From contig NZ_JADDXT010000002.1 in NCBI RefSeq assembly GCF_015330165.1, forward strand, positions 3,251,646 through 3,315,645: a DNA stretch of 64,000 bases, in the 5' to 3' direction. The position numbers and the translations under genes were made by a program. Under the pieces are notes generated by a model. That model searched no databases and was not told the origin of the DNA. It worked only from the letters and a program-made list of their open reading frames with translations. Position 1 is the first letter of the stretch. The number at the start of each line of letters is the position of its first letter. This DNA is from Zobellia roscoffensis. Its GTDB lineage: Bacteria; Bacteroidota; Bacteroidia; Flavobacteriales; Flavobacteriaceae. Below, piece by piece: positions 37,102-45,067 of the stretch.

Positions 37102-38946
37102 ATGGGAATACTAAAAAAGGTATCATATGCATGGATACTGGGCTGTGCTCTTTTGAGCACTATAGCTGTAGCTCAAAGTGATGCCAAGCCAAACGTCATT
37201 ATAATTTTAACGGATGATCAAGGGTATGGAGACATAGCTGCTCATGGAAATAAGGTCATAAAAACACCGTCAATGGACAAAATGTACAATGAGGGTGTGC
37301 ATTTTACCAATTTTCATAGTGGTACTACCTGTGCTCCAAGTCGCTCAGGATTACTGACCGGTGCGGACGGTAACCGGGCAGGGGTGTGGCATACGATTAG
37401 TGGTGGAAATTTTCTCCGCGAAAAGTTTGTATTGATGCCAGAAATTTTCGTGGAAAATGGATACGCTACCGGAATGTACGGCAAATGGCATTTAGGAGAC
37501 GCTTACCCATATAGGCCTGAGGATAGAGGATTTTCGGAAACCGTTGTACACGGTGGTGGAGGTGTAGGTCAGACTCCAGATTATTGGCAGAATGATTATT
37601 TTGACGATACCTACTGGCGAAATGGAACCCCAGAGAAATTTGATGGGTATTGTACGGATGTCTTTTTCTCTGAAGCCATGGCCTTCATGGAAAGAAAAAA
37701 AGACAATCCTTTCTTTGTTTATATTTCTTTGAATGCACCACATGGTCCTTTAAATGTACCTGAGAAGTACTATGAGATGTATAAAAATGAAAACGCTATC
37801 AACGAGGACCAAAAGGCCTATTATGGTATGATTACCAATATAGATGATAACATGGCGCTTTTGGATAAAAAGCTAGATCATTTAGGCTTGAAAGACAATA
37901 CCATCTTAATTTTTATGACGGATAATGGAACCTCTACCGGTCATAGAGAAGCTAAGGGTAAAGTACAAGGTTTTAATGCGGGTATGCGCGGACATAAAGG
38001 GTCGCAATACGAAGGAGGCCACCGCGTACCTTTCTTTATGAGATGGAAAGATGGCCAGCTTTCAGGAGGTCGCTCTATAGACCAATTGGCCATGAATTTT
38101 GATATCCTACCAACTCTAATAGATTTATGTGATTTAGGAAAAGTACCAAGCCCGGGATATGATGGTACGAGCCTTGCTCCTATATTAAAAAATGAAACAG
38201 AAAAGTTACCACATCGTTATACCGTGGTAGATAATAATCGTTTACAGCAACCGGTAAAATGGCGTATGAGCGCAGTTATGGATGATGATTGGAGACTTAT
38301 AGACGGCAAAGAATTATACAACATTAAAAAAGACCCGGGTCAAGAAAAGGATATTGCCAAAAAGAATATAGAAAAGGTTGCGGAAATGCGTGATGCCTAT
38401 GAAAATTGGTGGGCATATATTTCTCGTGATTTTTCTCGTTTCGAGGCATACAAAGTGGGGGAGCCGGGTATTAAGGAAACCACGATTACGGTGCATGATT
38501 TACATAGTGATGATCCTCTGGCCTGGAACCAAGCTTATATACGAGACCCTAATTCCGGTAAGAAGCCTGCTTTTGCAGAAGGGTTTTATATGATCGATGT
38601 TCAGCAAGATGGTTATTATGAAGTTGAATTGAGAAGATGGCCTAAAGAATCTAATCTAGGTTTTGATGCTACAGTTCCCCAATTAGGCAAGCGTGAAAAA
38701 TGGTATGTTGCCCAGCCTGAAGGGGTAGTACTTCCTATTAAACAAGCAAGTATAGATATAGATGCATTGCATTTAGATATGCCTGTAGATATGAAAGCGG
38801 ATAACGCAACTTTTAAAACGTATTTGGTAAAAGGTCGTAAACGACTGTATGCGGATTTTATTGGAGAGGATGATGTTCGTTTTGGCGCTTTTTATGTGTA
38901 CATGAGGAAGGTGAATGCTACGCCCTTGCAAAAAAGAACCAAGTAA
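37102..38946 (+). CDS. S1-type arylsulfatase with C-terminal beta-rich extension
   Basis: A 614-residue exported sulfatase. The signal peptide ends near IAVAQS; LTDDQGYGD is the Asp-pair motif and TTCAPSRSGLLTGADG carries Cys77 in a canonical C-x-P-S-R motif. KWHLGD, SLNAPHGPLNVPEKY and FMTDNGTSTGHREAKG are typical of arylsulfatase A-like S1 enzymes. After the normal sulfatase end (ELYNIKKDPGQEKDIAKKN) come about 170 further residues, probably a beta-sandwich (FYMIDVQQDGYYEVELRRWP, FGAFYVYMRKV). Such extensions often bind substrate. It is translated almost contiguously with the previous sulfatase and ends at a terminator. Confidence 0.9.
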   Translation: MGILKKVSYAWILGCALLSTIAVAQSDAKPNVIIILTDDQGYGDIAAHGNKVIKTPSMDKMYNEGVHFTNFHSGTTCAPSRSGLLTGADGNRAGVWHTISGGNFLREKFVLMPEIFVENGYATGMYGKWHLGDAYPYRPEDRGFSETVVHGGGGVGQTPDYWQNDYFDDTYWRNGTPEKFDGYCTDVFFSEAMAFMERKKDNPFFVYISLNAPHGPLNVPEKYYEMYKNENAINEDQKAYYGMITNIDDNMALLDKKLDHLGLKDNTILIFMTDNGTSTGHREAKGKVQGFNAGMRGHKGSQYEGGHRVPFFMRWKDGQLSGGRSIDQLAMNFDILPTLIDLCDLGKVPSPGYDGTSLAPILKNETEKLPHRYTVVDNNRLQQPVKWRMSAVMDDDWRLIDGKELYNIKKDPGQEKDIAKKNIEKVAEMRDAYENWWAYISRDFSRFEAYKVGEPGIKETTITVHDLHSDDPLAWNQAYIRDPNSGKKPAFAEGFYMIDVQQDGYYEVELRRWPKESNLGFDATVPQLGKREKWYVAQPEGVVLPIKQASIDIDALHLDMPVDMKADNATFKTYLVKGRKRLYADFIGEDDVRFGAFYVYMRKVNATPLQKRTK

Positions 38947-38977
38947 TTGTAAGATAGATTTTGAGTTTGGAGTAGGT

Positions 38978-39016
38978 AAAAGGAACAACAGTTAAAATGG
39001 TTGTTCCTTTTTTGTT
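38978..39016 (+). terminator. Terminator of the sulfatase operon
   Basis: The stem aaaaggaacaac/gttgttcctttt with a ten-base loop is followed by T residues, 31 bases after the sulfatase stop. Confidence 0.88.
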
Positions 39017-39041
39017 TTTTATTACCTACTGGATAGGGAAT

Positions 39042-39074
39042 AAAAAACCAGAGAGCCTAAAAGACCCTCTGGTT
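39042..39074 (-). terminator. Terminator of the third susCD operon
   Basis: On the minus strand, aaccagag pairs with ctctggtt and is followed by six T. It lies about 57 bases after the minus-strand susD stop. Confidence 0.8.
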
Positions 39075-39130
39075 ACAAACTAACTCAACAAACAACTCAG
39101 TATGTACTATTCATTATTTCACCAATGGCT

Positions 39131-40837
39131 TTAGTATCCCACATTCTGAACCATTGAAGGTGCTTTTTCAACTTCAGACTGTGGTATGGGTAGATAATAT
39201 TGTCTTTCGAACCATGGTCTTTCAACTACAGTGTATTCTTCATTTGATAAAGTACCATCTGTGGCTTTTTTCCAAGAAAGACCTTTTACGTCAAAACCTA
39301 AATGGGCTTCGTTCATCCATCTTCTCTCGTCAAAGAAATTGTGTCCTTCAAAAGCCAACTCTACTCTTCTTTCTCTTTTAATAGCTTCAAGTAAATCTGT
39401 ACCAGAGGCAGTAATTGCAGGTTGTAAACCTCTCGTAGCTACTTTACTTGCAAACTCACGTGCAGTTCCTTCTTGCCCCAGTTCATACTGAGCCTCTGCA
39501 TAATTCAAATAAATCTCAGCTAAGCGATACAAAATAAACGGGCGGTTTGGAGAGACCTCCGTTAAGCCAACACTTTCATCTTGAAACTTTCTAATGTTAT
39601 ATCCTGTTTTTGAGGAATGCGCAGTATTTCCTAATCCTTCAGGTGAATCTAACCCGTGTGGTGTAGCTTCACTTGGGTTGTCAGCTAGGGCATAATCAAC
39701 CTGTCTCCCCCTAAATTCAGAACCTTGGTAAAATAAATCGGCATAAAAACGCATTTCACGATTAGCATTTGGATTGGCGGGGTCATAACTACCATCTGAG
39801 GTACTGCTTCCATCAGCCATATTGAATAATAGCGCAAAATTGTGAGTAGGAGAGGATAAAGCCCAACTTCCAAAGCCACTTGGGGCTTGGGTCTGGTTCC
39901 ATAAAGAATTTGCATCCGTACCAAAATCATAATACAATGCACTATAAGCTCTAGCAAATAAGATATCTTGATTAGGAGATAAAAATAAATCTTGATATTC
40001 CTTCACATCGGCAACAGCAATAAGGTCTCGTGCGCCAACTAAATCTATAATCTCTTTGGCGGCATCTGAAGCATCTTGCCATTTGCTAGCTTTCGTATAA
40101 TCATACAAAGGTCCACTTGGCTCAGTTGCGGGATCATGCAATGTGCTGGCGGCATAGAGCAAAGTTCGCGATTTTACTGACAATGCTGCTAATTTTGTAG
40201 CACGTCCAAATTCATTGTCCGGACGGGTTTCGGGAAGAATAGCGGCAGCTTCATCTAGTTCTTTAACAACAAAATCTACACATTCTTCATAACTGTTTCT
40301 CACTAAAGCAAAATCAGCATCCAACCCTAAAGCATTTTCTAATATAGGTACGCCTCCATAATATTTAATTAGCTTACTGTAGATATTGGCACGAAGGAAT
40401 TTCATTTCGGCCTTAAGAATAGCGACTTCGTCCGGAGCCGTTTTCATAGCTTCACTATCATCTATGCGATCTAAAAACTCGTTGGCAAGACGGATATAAT
40501 CCCAATAGGTACTCCATTTTTCAGCTAGAACCCCAACATTACTTGGGGACCAACCTGCTCTTAATCTAAGTTGATCTAAATCATTAAAGTTGAACTTTGC
40601 TTCAAAAGAACCCACTTCAATATTAAATCTTCTGGACCACCATTGAGCTTTGTTCAAACCCCAACTTTCTGTACTGTTGTAAACCGGGTAAACCAATCTT
40701 TCTACCTGATCAGGTTCACTGTAAATAATGTCTTCAGTAAAAGCATCCGAAGCTTCTGTATCCAATACATCTTCACAACCTATTGTCGCAAAAAGGGCAA
40801 TCAAGACCCCAAATTGCTTTATATTAATATATTTCAT
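39131..40837 (-). CDS. SusD-like lipoprotein (third pair)
   Basis: A 568-residue surface lipoprotein with a signal MKYINIKQFGVLIALFATIG and lipobox Cys21. SusD/RagB blocks: ILKAEMKFLRANIYSKLIKYYGG, FILYRLAEIYLNYAEAQYELG, AIKRERRVELAFEGHNFFDERRW and a C-terminus YYLPIPQSEVEKAPSMVQN. It lies 73 bases downstream of its SusC on the minus strand and converges on the sulfatase operon, from which it is separated by two back-to-back terminators. No polysaccharide-degrading enzyme sits in this transcript, so its substrate cannot be inferred from neighbours with any certainty. Confidence 0.92.
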   Translation of the reverse strand: MKYINIKQFGVLIALFATIGCEDVLDTEASDAFTEDIIYSEPDQVERLVYPVYNSTESWGLNKAQWWSRRFNIEVGSFEAKFNFNDLDQLRLRAGWSPSNVGVLAEKWSTYWDYIRLANEFLDRIDDSEAMKTAPDEVAILKAEMKFLRANIYSKLIKYYGGVPILENALGLDADFALVRNSYEECVDFVVKELDEAAAILPETRPDNEFGRATKLAALSVKSRTLLYAASTLHDPATEPSGPLYDYTKASKWQDASDAAKEIIDLVGARDLIAVADVKEYQDLFLSPNQDILFARAYSALYYDFGTDANSLWNQTQAPSGFGSWALSSPTHNFALLFNMADGSSTSDGSYDPANPNANREMRFYADLFYQGSEFRGRQVDYALADNPSEATPHGLDSPEGLGNTAHSSKTGYNIRKFQDESVGLTEVSPNRPFILYRLAEIYLNYAEAQYELGQEGTAREFASKVATRGLQPAITASGTDLLEAIKRERRVELAFEGHNFFDERRWMNEAHLGFDVKGLSWKKATDGTLSNEEYTVVERPWFERQYYLPIPQSEVEKAPSMVQNVGY

Positions 40838-40910
40838 TTCAGTTTTTATTTTTTGTTATCGTTCATTTACGCCTAGAACTCAATAGAGCTTGGTTATACT
40901 TCATGACAGA

Positions 40911-43900
40911 TTAGAAACTTAAGTTAAGCCCTAAAGTATAGGTCTGTAATGATGGGTAGGTACTCTCTCTAAAATCATAGTAGCCATTAGCCTCTGGATC
41001 TAAACCTAAATCAGCTACATCAGAGAACAAGGTCAACATGTTATAGCCTCTTACGAATATTTTTAGGTCACCAAACTTAATATCCTCCTTATGGAAGGTA
41101 TAGCCCATTTCCAATTGCTTTAAGCGAACAAATGAAGCATCATGAAGCCATAGGTCCGCACCTTCAAAATTTGCGGAGTTACCACTTTGATTTGTGCTGA
41201 ATTTATCTCCTGTTGCATATGCTCTTGGATATCTTGCGTTTTGATTTTGAGGTGTCCATCTTTGGTCAAAAAGAAAATCTGGACGTGCCCCTGGACGTTC
41301 AAAGAATATCAGCATTTCTGCTTCGGCTTGTCCTTGAAAAAGGAAGCTAAAGTCAAAATCTTTATAATTAAAACCGCCAAAGAAACCAAACTGAATTTCT
41401 GGCACATTGGATGAATAGGCTCTAACTCTATCATTCGCATTTATTTCACCATTACCATCCGTATCTAGATAAATAGGTTCCCCGGGAACGGTACCGTCTA
41501 GTTTTACTTCCGTTGCATCTACTTGCGCTTGGTCCTTAAAGATGCCGGCAGTAGGGTAAGTAATGTACGAGTCTAAAGAATGCCCTTCTCTTTTTCTCCA
41601 TTCAGGAACATCTGCAGCTTCAGCTAAGAATACAACTTCGTTTTTAGCTTGAGTAAAATTAGCACCAAGATTGTAACCAAAGTTTTCACCAATTTTATCT
41701 CTCCATCCTAGTTCTACTTCCCATCCAAAGTTATCTACCTTTCCTATGTTTTCTGCGGGTAGGGTAATACCGGCGGCATCTGGGATGGCTGCGGCACGGG
41801 TAACCAAAATGTCTTCCCTGTTTTGATAGAAGTAGTTGATGTCACCAGACAGTTTATTGTCGAACAATGTAAAATTCAATCCAATATTTTTCATGTAGGC
41901 TGTTTCCCAGGTAATATTTTCATTGGGAACATTATCACTGGTATAGCCGTTATAACTTACGCCTGGAGTACCAAAAATGGAATAATTAGGTTGTGCATTA
42001 TTGGTAGGACCACCGTAATTGTAACGCGTTAAATACTGGAAAGGAGCTATACGGTCATTACCCATTTTAGCCCATGAAGCTCTAATTTTTAAAGCATTAA
42101 GCCAGTCTATATTTTCTAAAAATGATTCTTGGTGAAGTGCCCATGATGCTGCTATGCCCGGGAATGTACCAAACCTTTTTCCGGGACCAAAGTTGCTGGA
42201 ACCATCATGACGTACGGTAAGGTCCAAAAAGTATTTCTTCTTAAAGTCATATGAAAAAGAGCCAAAATAATTAACACGAGCCCATTCCTGTGATTCTCCG
42301 TAAGATTGTTGACCCTCATCGCTTCCCGCAAAAAGTTCACTGTGTTCCGAAGTTGGAAAACCTCTTCTTTCAGCCCAAAAAGAACGTTGATTGGAAGTAG
42401 CCTGCTCAACACCTACAAAACTGCTTATGGAATGATTGTCACCTAAAGTTTTTGAGTAGTGAAGTGTGGAATTTAAAAGCAATTCATCAAATTTCCAGAA
42501 ACTCTCACGTAGTGTGCGTTGAGAACCTTGCCCTTGTGCAAAACCTTGAGATGGTGTATAGTCATTGGTGCTTTCTTGATACGTATAAACCGTCCAGGGA
42601 GTGTACCAAGCTTTTACATCATTATTCATTCTTCTAACACCGGCAAAACCTTTTAAACTTAATCCGGGTATGGTGTTATCTAGGTTCCAGTCATAAGAAA
42701 ACCTACCGCGCAATTCGTTATCCGTTTGTTTTGAAAAACCAGACTGTTGGGAGGACATAACATAAGGGTTTGCCCCATTTTCGCCACCCCAACCAGGTAA
42801 TCCGTTTGGATAAATACCTACTTCTGTGGGCTCGTTTGTGTTGATACGACTATAAATTTCGCCAACACTAGCTCCAGGTTCATTCCTATCTCCAAACCTA
42901 CCGGAAAGGTCTACACCAATTTTAAAATTATTGGTAAGATTAATGTCAATATTAGAACGTACTTGCTTTTGTTTGAAATTTAAATCGCCAGATTTGTACA
43001 TACCGGTTTGGCTAATAAAATCTCCGCTTACAAAATACTTCACGTTATCACTACCCCCAGAAATAGAAACGGAATTACGAGACTCAGGTGACGATTTGGC
43101 AAAAGTAAGATCGGCCCAATCCGTATCAGGAAAGTTTATTGGATCGTTTCCTGCTGCATATCCATTAATCTGTTCTTGAGTATACGGTAACGGTGTTCCG
43201 TTGCGTTCTGCAATTTCATTGTTATAAGTAGCATACTGCTCAGAAGACATTAAGGTTGGAGCGACTGAAAACCGGGATACATTATAAGAAGAACTCAATA
43301 CAATTTTTGGCTTTCCGGACTTACCTCTTTTTGTGGTAATTAAAATAACTCCGTTAGCAGCTCTAGCTCCATAAATAGCAGCGGCACCATCCTTTAGTAC
43401 GGTTAAGGACTCTATATCCTGTGGAGCCAGATGAGAAAATGTACTGGCTGTGATTCCATCAATCAATATTAAAGGCGAATTGTTACCTAAAGTAGATTTA
43501 CCTCTAATAAGGAGAGTTAAATCATCATCATTTGTAGATCCAGGAACACCACCTCTATCTGATATAATTAGACCGGGAACTGTACCGGCAAGTGATTTTG
43601 CTAAATCTTTATTACCTGCTTTTTCAATTTGCTCAGAACTAACGGTACTTACAGACCCTGTAAGTTCCCCTTTTTTACGGGTAGTATACCCCAGAACAAC
43701 TACTTCATCTAGTTTTGCTGCATCCTCTTCTAAGGTTACATTAATCTCCGTTTGACTCCCTACTTGAATTTCCTTTGATGAATATCCTATATAGGAGTAG
43801 ACAAGTGTAGTTTGATTATCATCTACTTCAATACTATAATTACCATCAAAGTCTGTGGAAGTACCATTGGTAGTTCCTTTAACAAGAATAGTAACACCAG

Positions 43901-44114
43901 CAAGTGGTCCCATTGCGTCCGATACGGTACCTGTTACGGTGCGTTGAACGGGTTGGGTTTCAAGGTCATTTTTTAAAGACGATTCCTTATCTGTCGTAAA
44001 TGCATGTGATTGAATTGGAGTCGCTACAGCTAAGATTATCACGAACTTTAGTACGAGTAATCTTTTGATGGAGCTGCCTGGGCAACCCGCATCAGTAAAC
44101 CATTTAATTTTCAT
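40911..44114 (-). CDS. SusC-like TonB-dependent transporter (third pair)
   Basis: A 1067-residue outer-membrane transporter. The N-terminus is longer than in the other two: a signal region (LLVLKFVIILAVATPIQSHA) precedes a linker and the carboxypeptidase-D regulatory-like domain (VTGTVSDAMGPLAGVTILVK, GTSTDFDGNYSI). The plug begins at DEVVVLGYTTRKKGELTGSV, and the final strand is TYTLGLNLSF. No STN domain is evident. It differs clearly from the first two SusC proteins, so it is not a recent duplicate. The upstream region contains a 17-base palindrome (44171) and is adjacent to a kinase/receiver pair on the same strand. Confidence 0.92.
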   Translation of the reverse strand: MKIKWFTDAGCPGSSIKRLLVLKFVIILAVATPIQSHAFTTDKESSLKNDLETQPVQRTVTGTVSDAMGPLAGVTILVKGTTNGTSTDFDGNYSIEVDDNQTTLVYSYIGYSSKEIQVGSQTEINVTLEEDAAKLDEVVVLGYTTRKKGELTGSVSTVSSEQIEKAGNKDLAKSLAGTVPGLIISDRGGVPGSTNDDDLTLLIRGKSTLGNNSPLILIDGITASTFSHLAPQDIESLTVLKDGAAAIYGARAANGVILITTKRGKSGKPKIVLSSSYNVSRFSVAPTLMSSEQYATYNNEIAERNGTPLPYTQEQINGYAAGNDPINFPDTDWADLTFAKSSPESRNSVSISGGSDNVKYFVSGDFISQTGMYKSGDLNFKQKQVRSNIDINLTNNFKIGVDLSGRFGDRNEPGASVGEIYSRINTNEPTEVGIYPNGLPGWGGENGANPYVMSSQQSGFSKQTDNELRGRFSYDWNLDNTIPGLSLKGFAGVRRMNNDVKAWYTPWTVYTYQESTNDYTPSQGFAQGQGSQRTLRESFWKFDELLLNSTLHYSKTLGDNHSISSFVGVEQATSNQRSFWAERRGFPTSEHSELFAGSDEGQQSYGESQEWARVNYFGSFSYDFKKKYFLDLTVRHDGSSNFGPGKRFGTFPGIAASWALHQESFLENIDWLNALKIRASWAKMGNDRIAPFQYLTRYNYGGPTNNAQPNYSIFGTPGVSYNGYTSDNVPNENITWETAYMKNIGLNFTLFDNKLSGDINYFYQNREDILVTRAAAIPDAAGITLPAENIGKVDNFGWEVELGWRDKIGENFGYNLGANFTQAKNEVVFLAEAADVPEWRKREGHSLDSYITYPTAGIFKDQAQVDATEVKLDGTVPGEPIYLDTDGNGEINANDRVRAYSSNVPEIQFGFFGGFNYKDFDFSFLFQGQAEAEMLIFFERPGARPDFLFDQRWTPQNQNARYPRAYATGDKFSTNQSGNSANFEGADLWLHDASFVRLKQLEMGYTFHKEDIKFGDLKIFVRGYNMLTLFSDVADLGLDPEANGYYDFRESTYPSLQTYTLGLNLSF

Positions 44115-44170
44115 AAATTTGAATTAGTTAGAGTTAAACATGCCCCAGTGTCAATGGGGTATTACTTTAC

Positions 44171-44187
44171 TTCATGCATTGCATGAA
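44171..44187. promoter_or_regulatory. Perfect palindrome TTCATGCA-T-TGCATGAA
   Basis: An eight-base inverted repeat with a one-base centre, 57 bases before the susC start codon on the minus strand. Its symmetry and position suit an operator for a dimeric repressor or activator. No binding protein is known to me. Confidence 0.45.
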
Positions 44188-44195
44188 TTTCTATA

Positions 44196-44224
44196 GGGGA
44201 GTGTTAGCGCACTCTCCTTTTTTG
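44196..44224 (+). terminator. Terminator-like hairpin in the susC upstream region
   Basis: The stem aggggagtg/cactctcct with a six-base loop is followed by T residues on the plus strand. No plus-strand gene lies before it, so it may act on antisense RNA from the susC leader or simply be a leader structure. Confidence 0.4.
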
Positions 44225-44664
44225 GTCGGTTATTTTTTGGTTTTTAAAGTATTAAATGAGTGAGTCATATTTGTTTATGGCGTATGCGATATTGATAAGA
44301 TTTAATTTATTTCTACAAAAGAACCATAAAAACGAAGGGGTGTATTTGCGAAATTTAACTGGCTATTGCACTATTTTACCATTTTTAAGGTTTTCTTGTG
44401 AAAATTGCGCAATAATTAAGTGTATGCTAATTATAACTTAGCTTTAGTGTAGAAATTAAATAAATAAGCAAGAGAAAAGAGGAGAGGATAAGAGGTAGAA
44501 TTTTCACTAGGCATTCTTATAAAATTATATTGATAAGAATAGATAGATGAAGCGGAATAGACGTTCGTTAGTTCTACGTTTACCACGACGGAGCTATTGG
44601 AAGTAACCAACAGCTGCTATTTGAGTTTAATAAGGGGTGGTTTTAAAATGTTAAAACCTGTAAA

Positions 44665-45063
44665 TTAGAGATTTAGAAAAACAGATTCTATTTGTTCTGT
44701 TTTTATGGGCTTTACAAAGTAGTCTGCAATAAAGTGTGTTCGTTCAGCTCTTTCAATATCTACGGGGTCCAAAGAAGAGGATATCATATAAATACGTATT
44801 TTCTTATTTAATTGATTTTCAATTTTTGAGAACTCTTTTATAAATTGAAAGCCATCCATAATAGGCATATCAACATCTAGAAAGATAACATCAGGTAATT
44901 CAGAATCAATATTAAGATTCTTTAATATAAAGTCTAAGGCCATTTCACCATCCTCAAAAGCCAACGTTTTAACAGGTAAATGCATGGTTTCCATTTTTTT
45001 TACAACTGTATAACGATAGATGTAATCATCATCTATAATACATATTTTAGGAATGTTTTTCAT
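44665..45063 (-). CDS. Stand-alone response-regulator receiver protein
   Basis: A CheY-like single-domain receiver of 132 residues without an output domain. The acidic pocket IIDDDYIYR, the phospho-acceptor block DVIFLDVDMPIMDG (Asp63), the ISSS switch region and the conserved Lys in FVKPIK are all present. It starts four bases after the stop of the multi-PAS kinase at 45068-47719, so the two are co-translated partners. In such Rcp1-like pairs the receiver usually relays phosphate or acts by protein-protein contact; the downstream target is not visible here. Confidence 0.9.
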   Translation of the reverse strand: MKNIPKICIIDDDYIYRYTVVKKMETMHLPVKTLAFEDGEMALDFILKNLNIDSELPDVIFLDVDMPIMDGFQFIKEFSKIENQLNKKIRIYMISSSLDPVDIERAERTHFIADYFVKPIKTEQIESVFLNL

Positions 45064-45067
45064 TGGG

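Larger units (their letters stand above)
44115..44664. promoter_or_regulatory. Control region upstream of the third susC
   Basis: These 550 bases carry no convincing gene; a 61-codon plus-strand frame at 44256 has no recognisable features. They include a palindrome at 44171-44187 and a hairpin at 44196-44224. The region must contain the susC promoter on the minus strand, which I could not position. Confidence 0.4.

Noticed and set aside
44256..44441. 61-codon plus-strand frame in the third susC upstream region
   Set aside because: No motif, no partner gene and low-complexity AT-driven composition; treated as non-coding.
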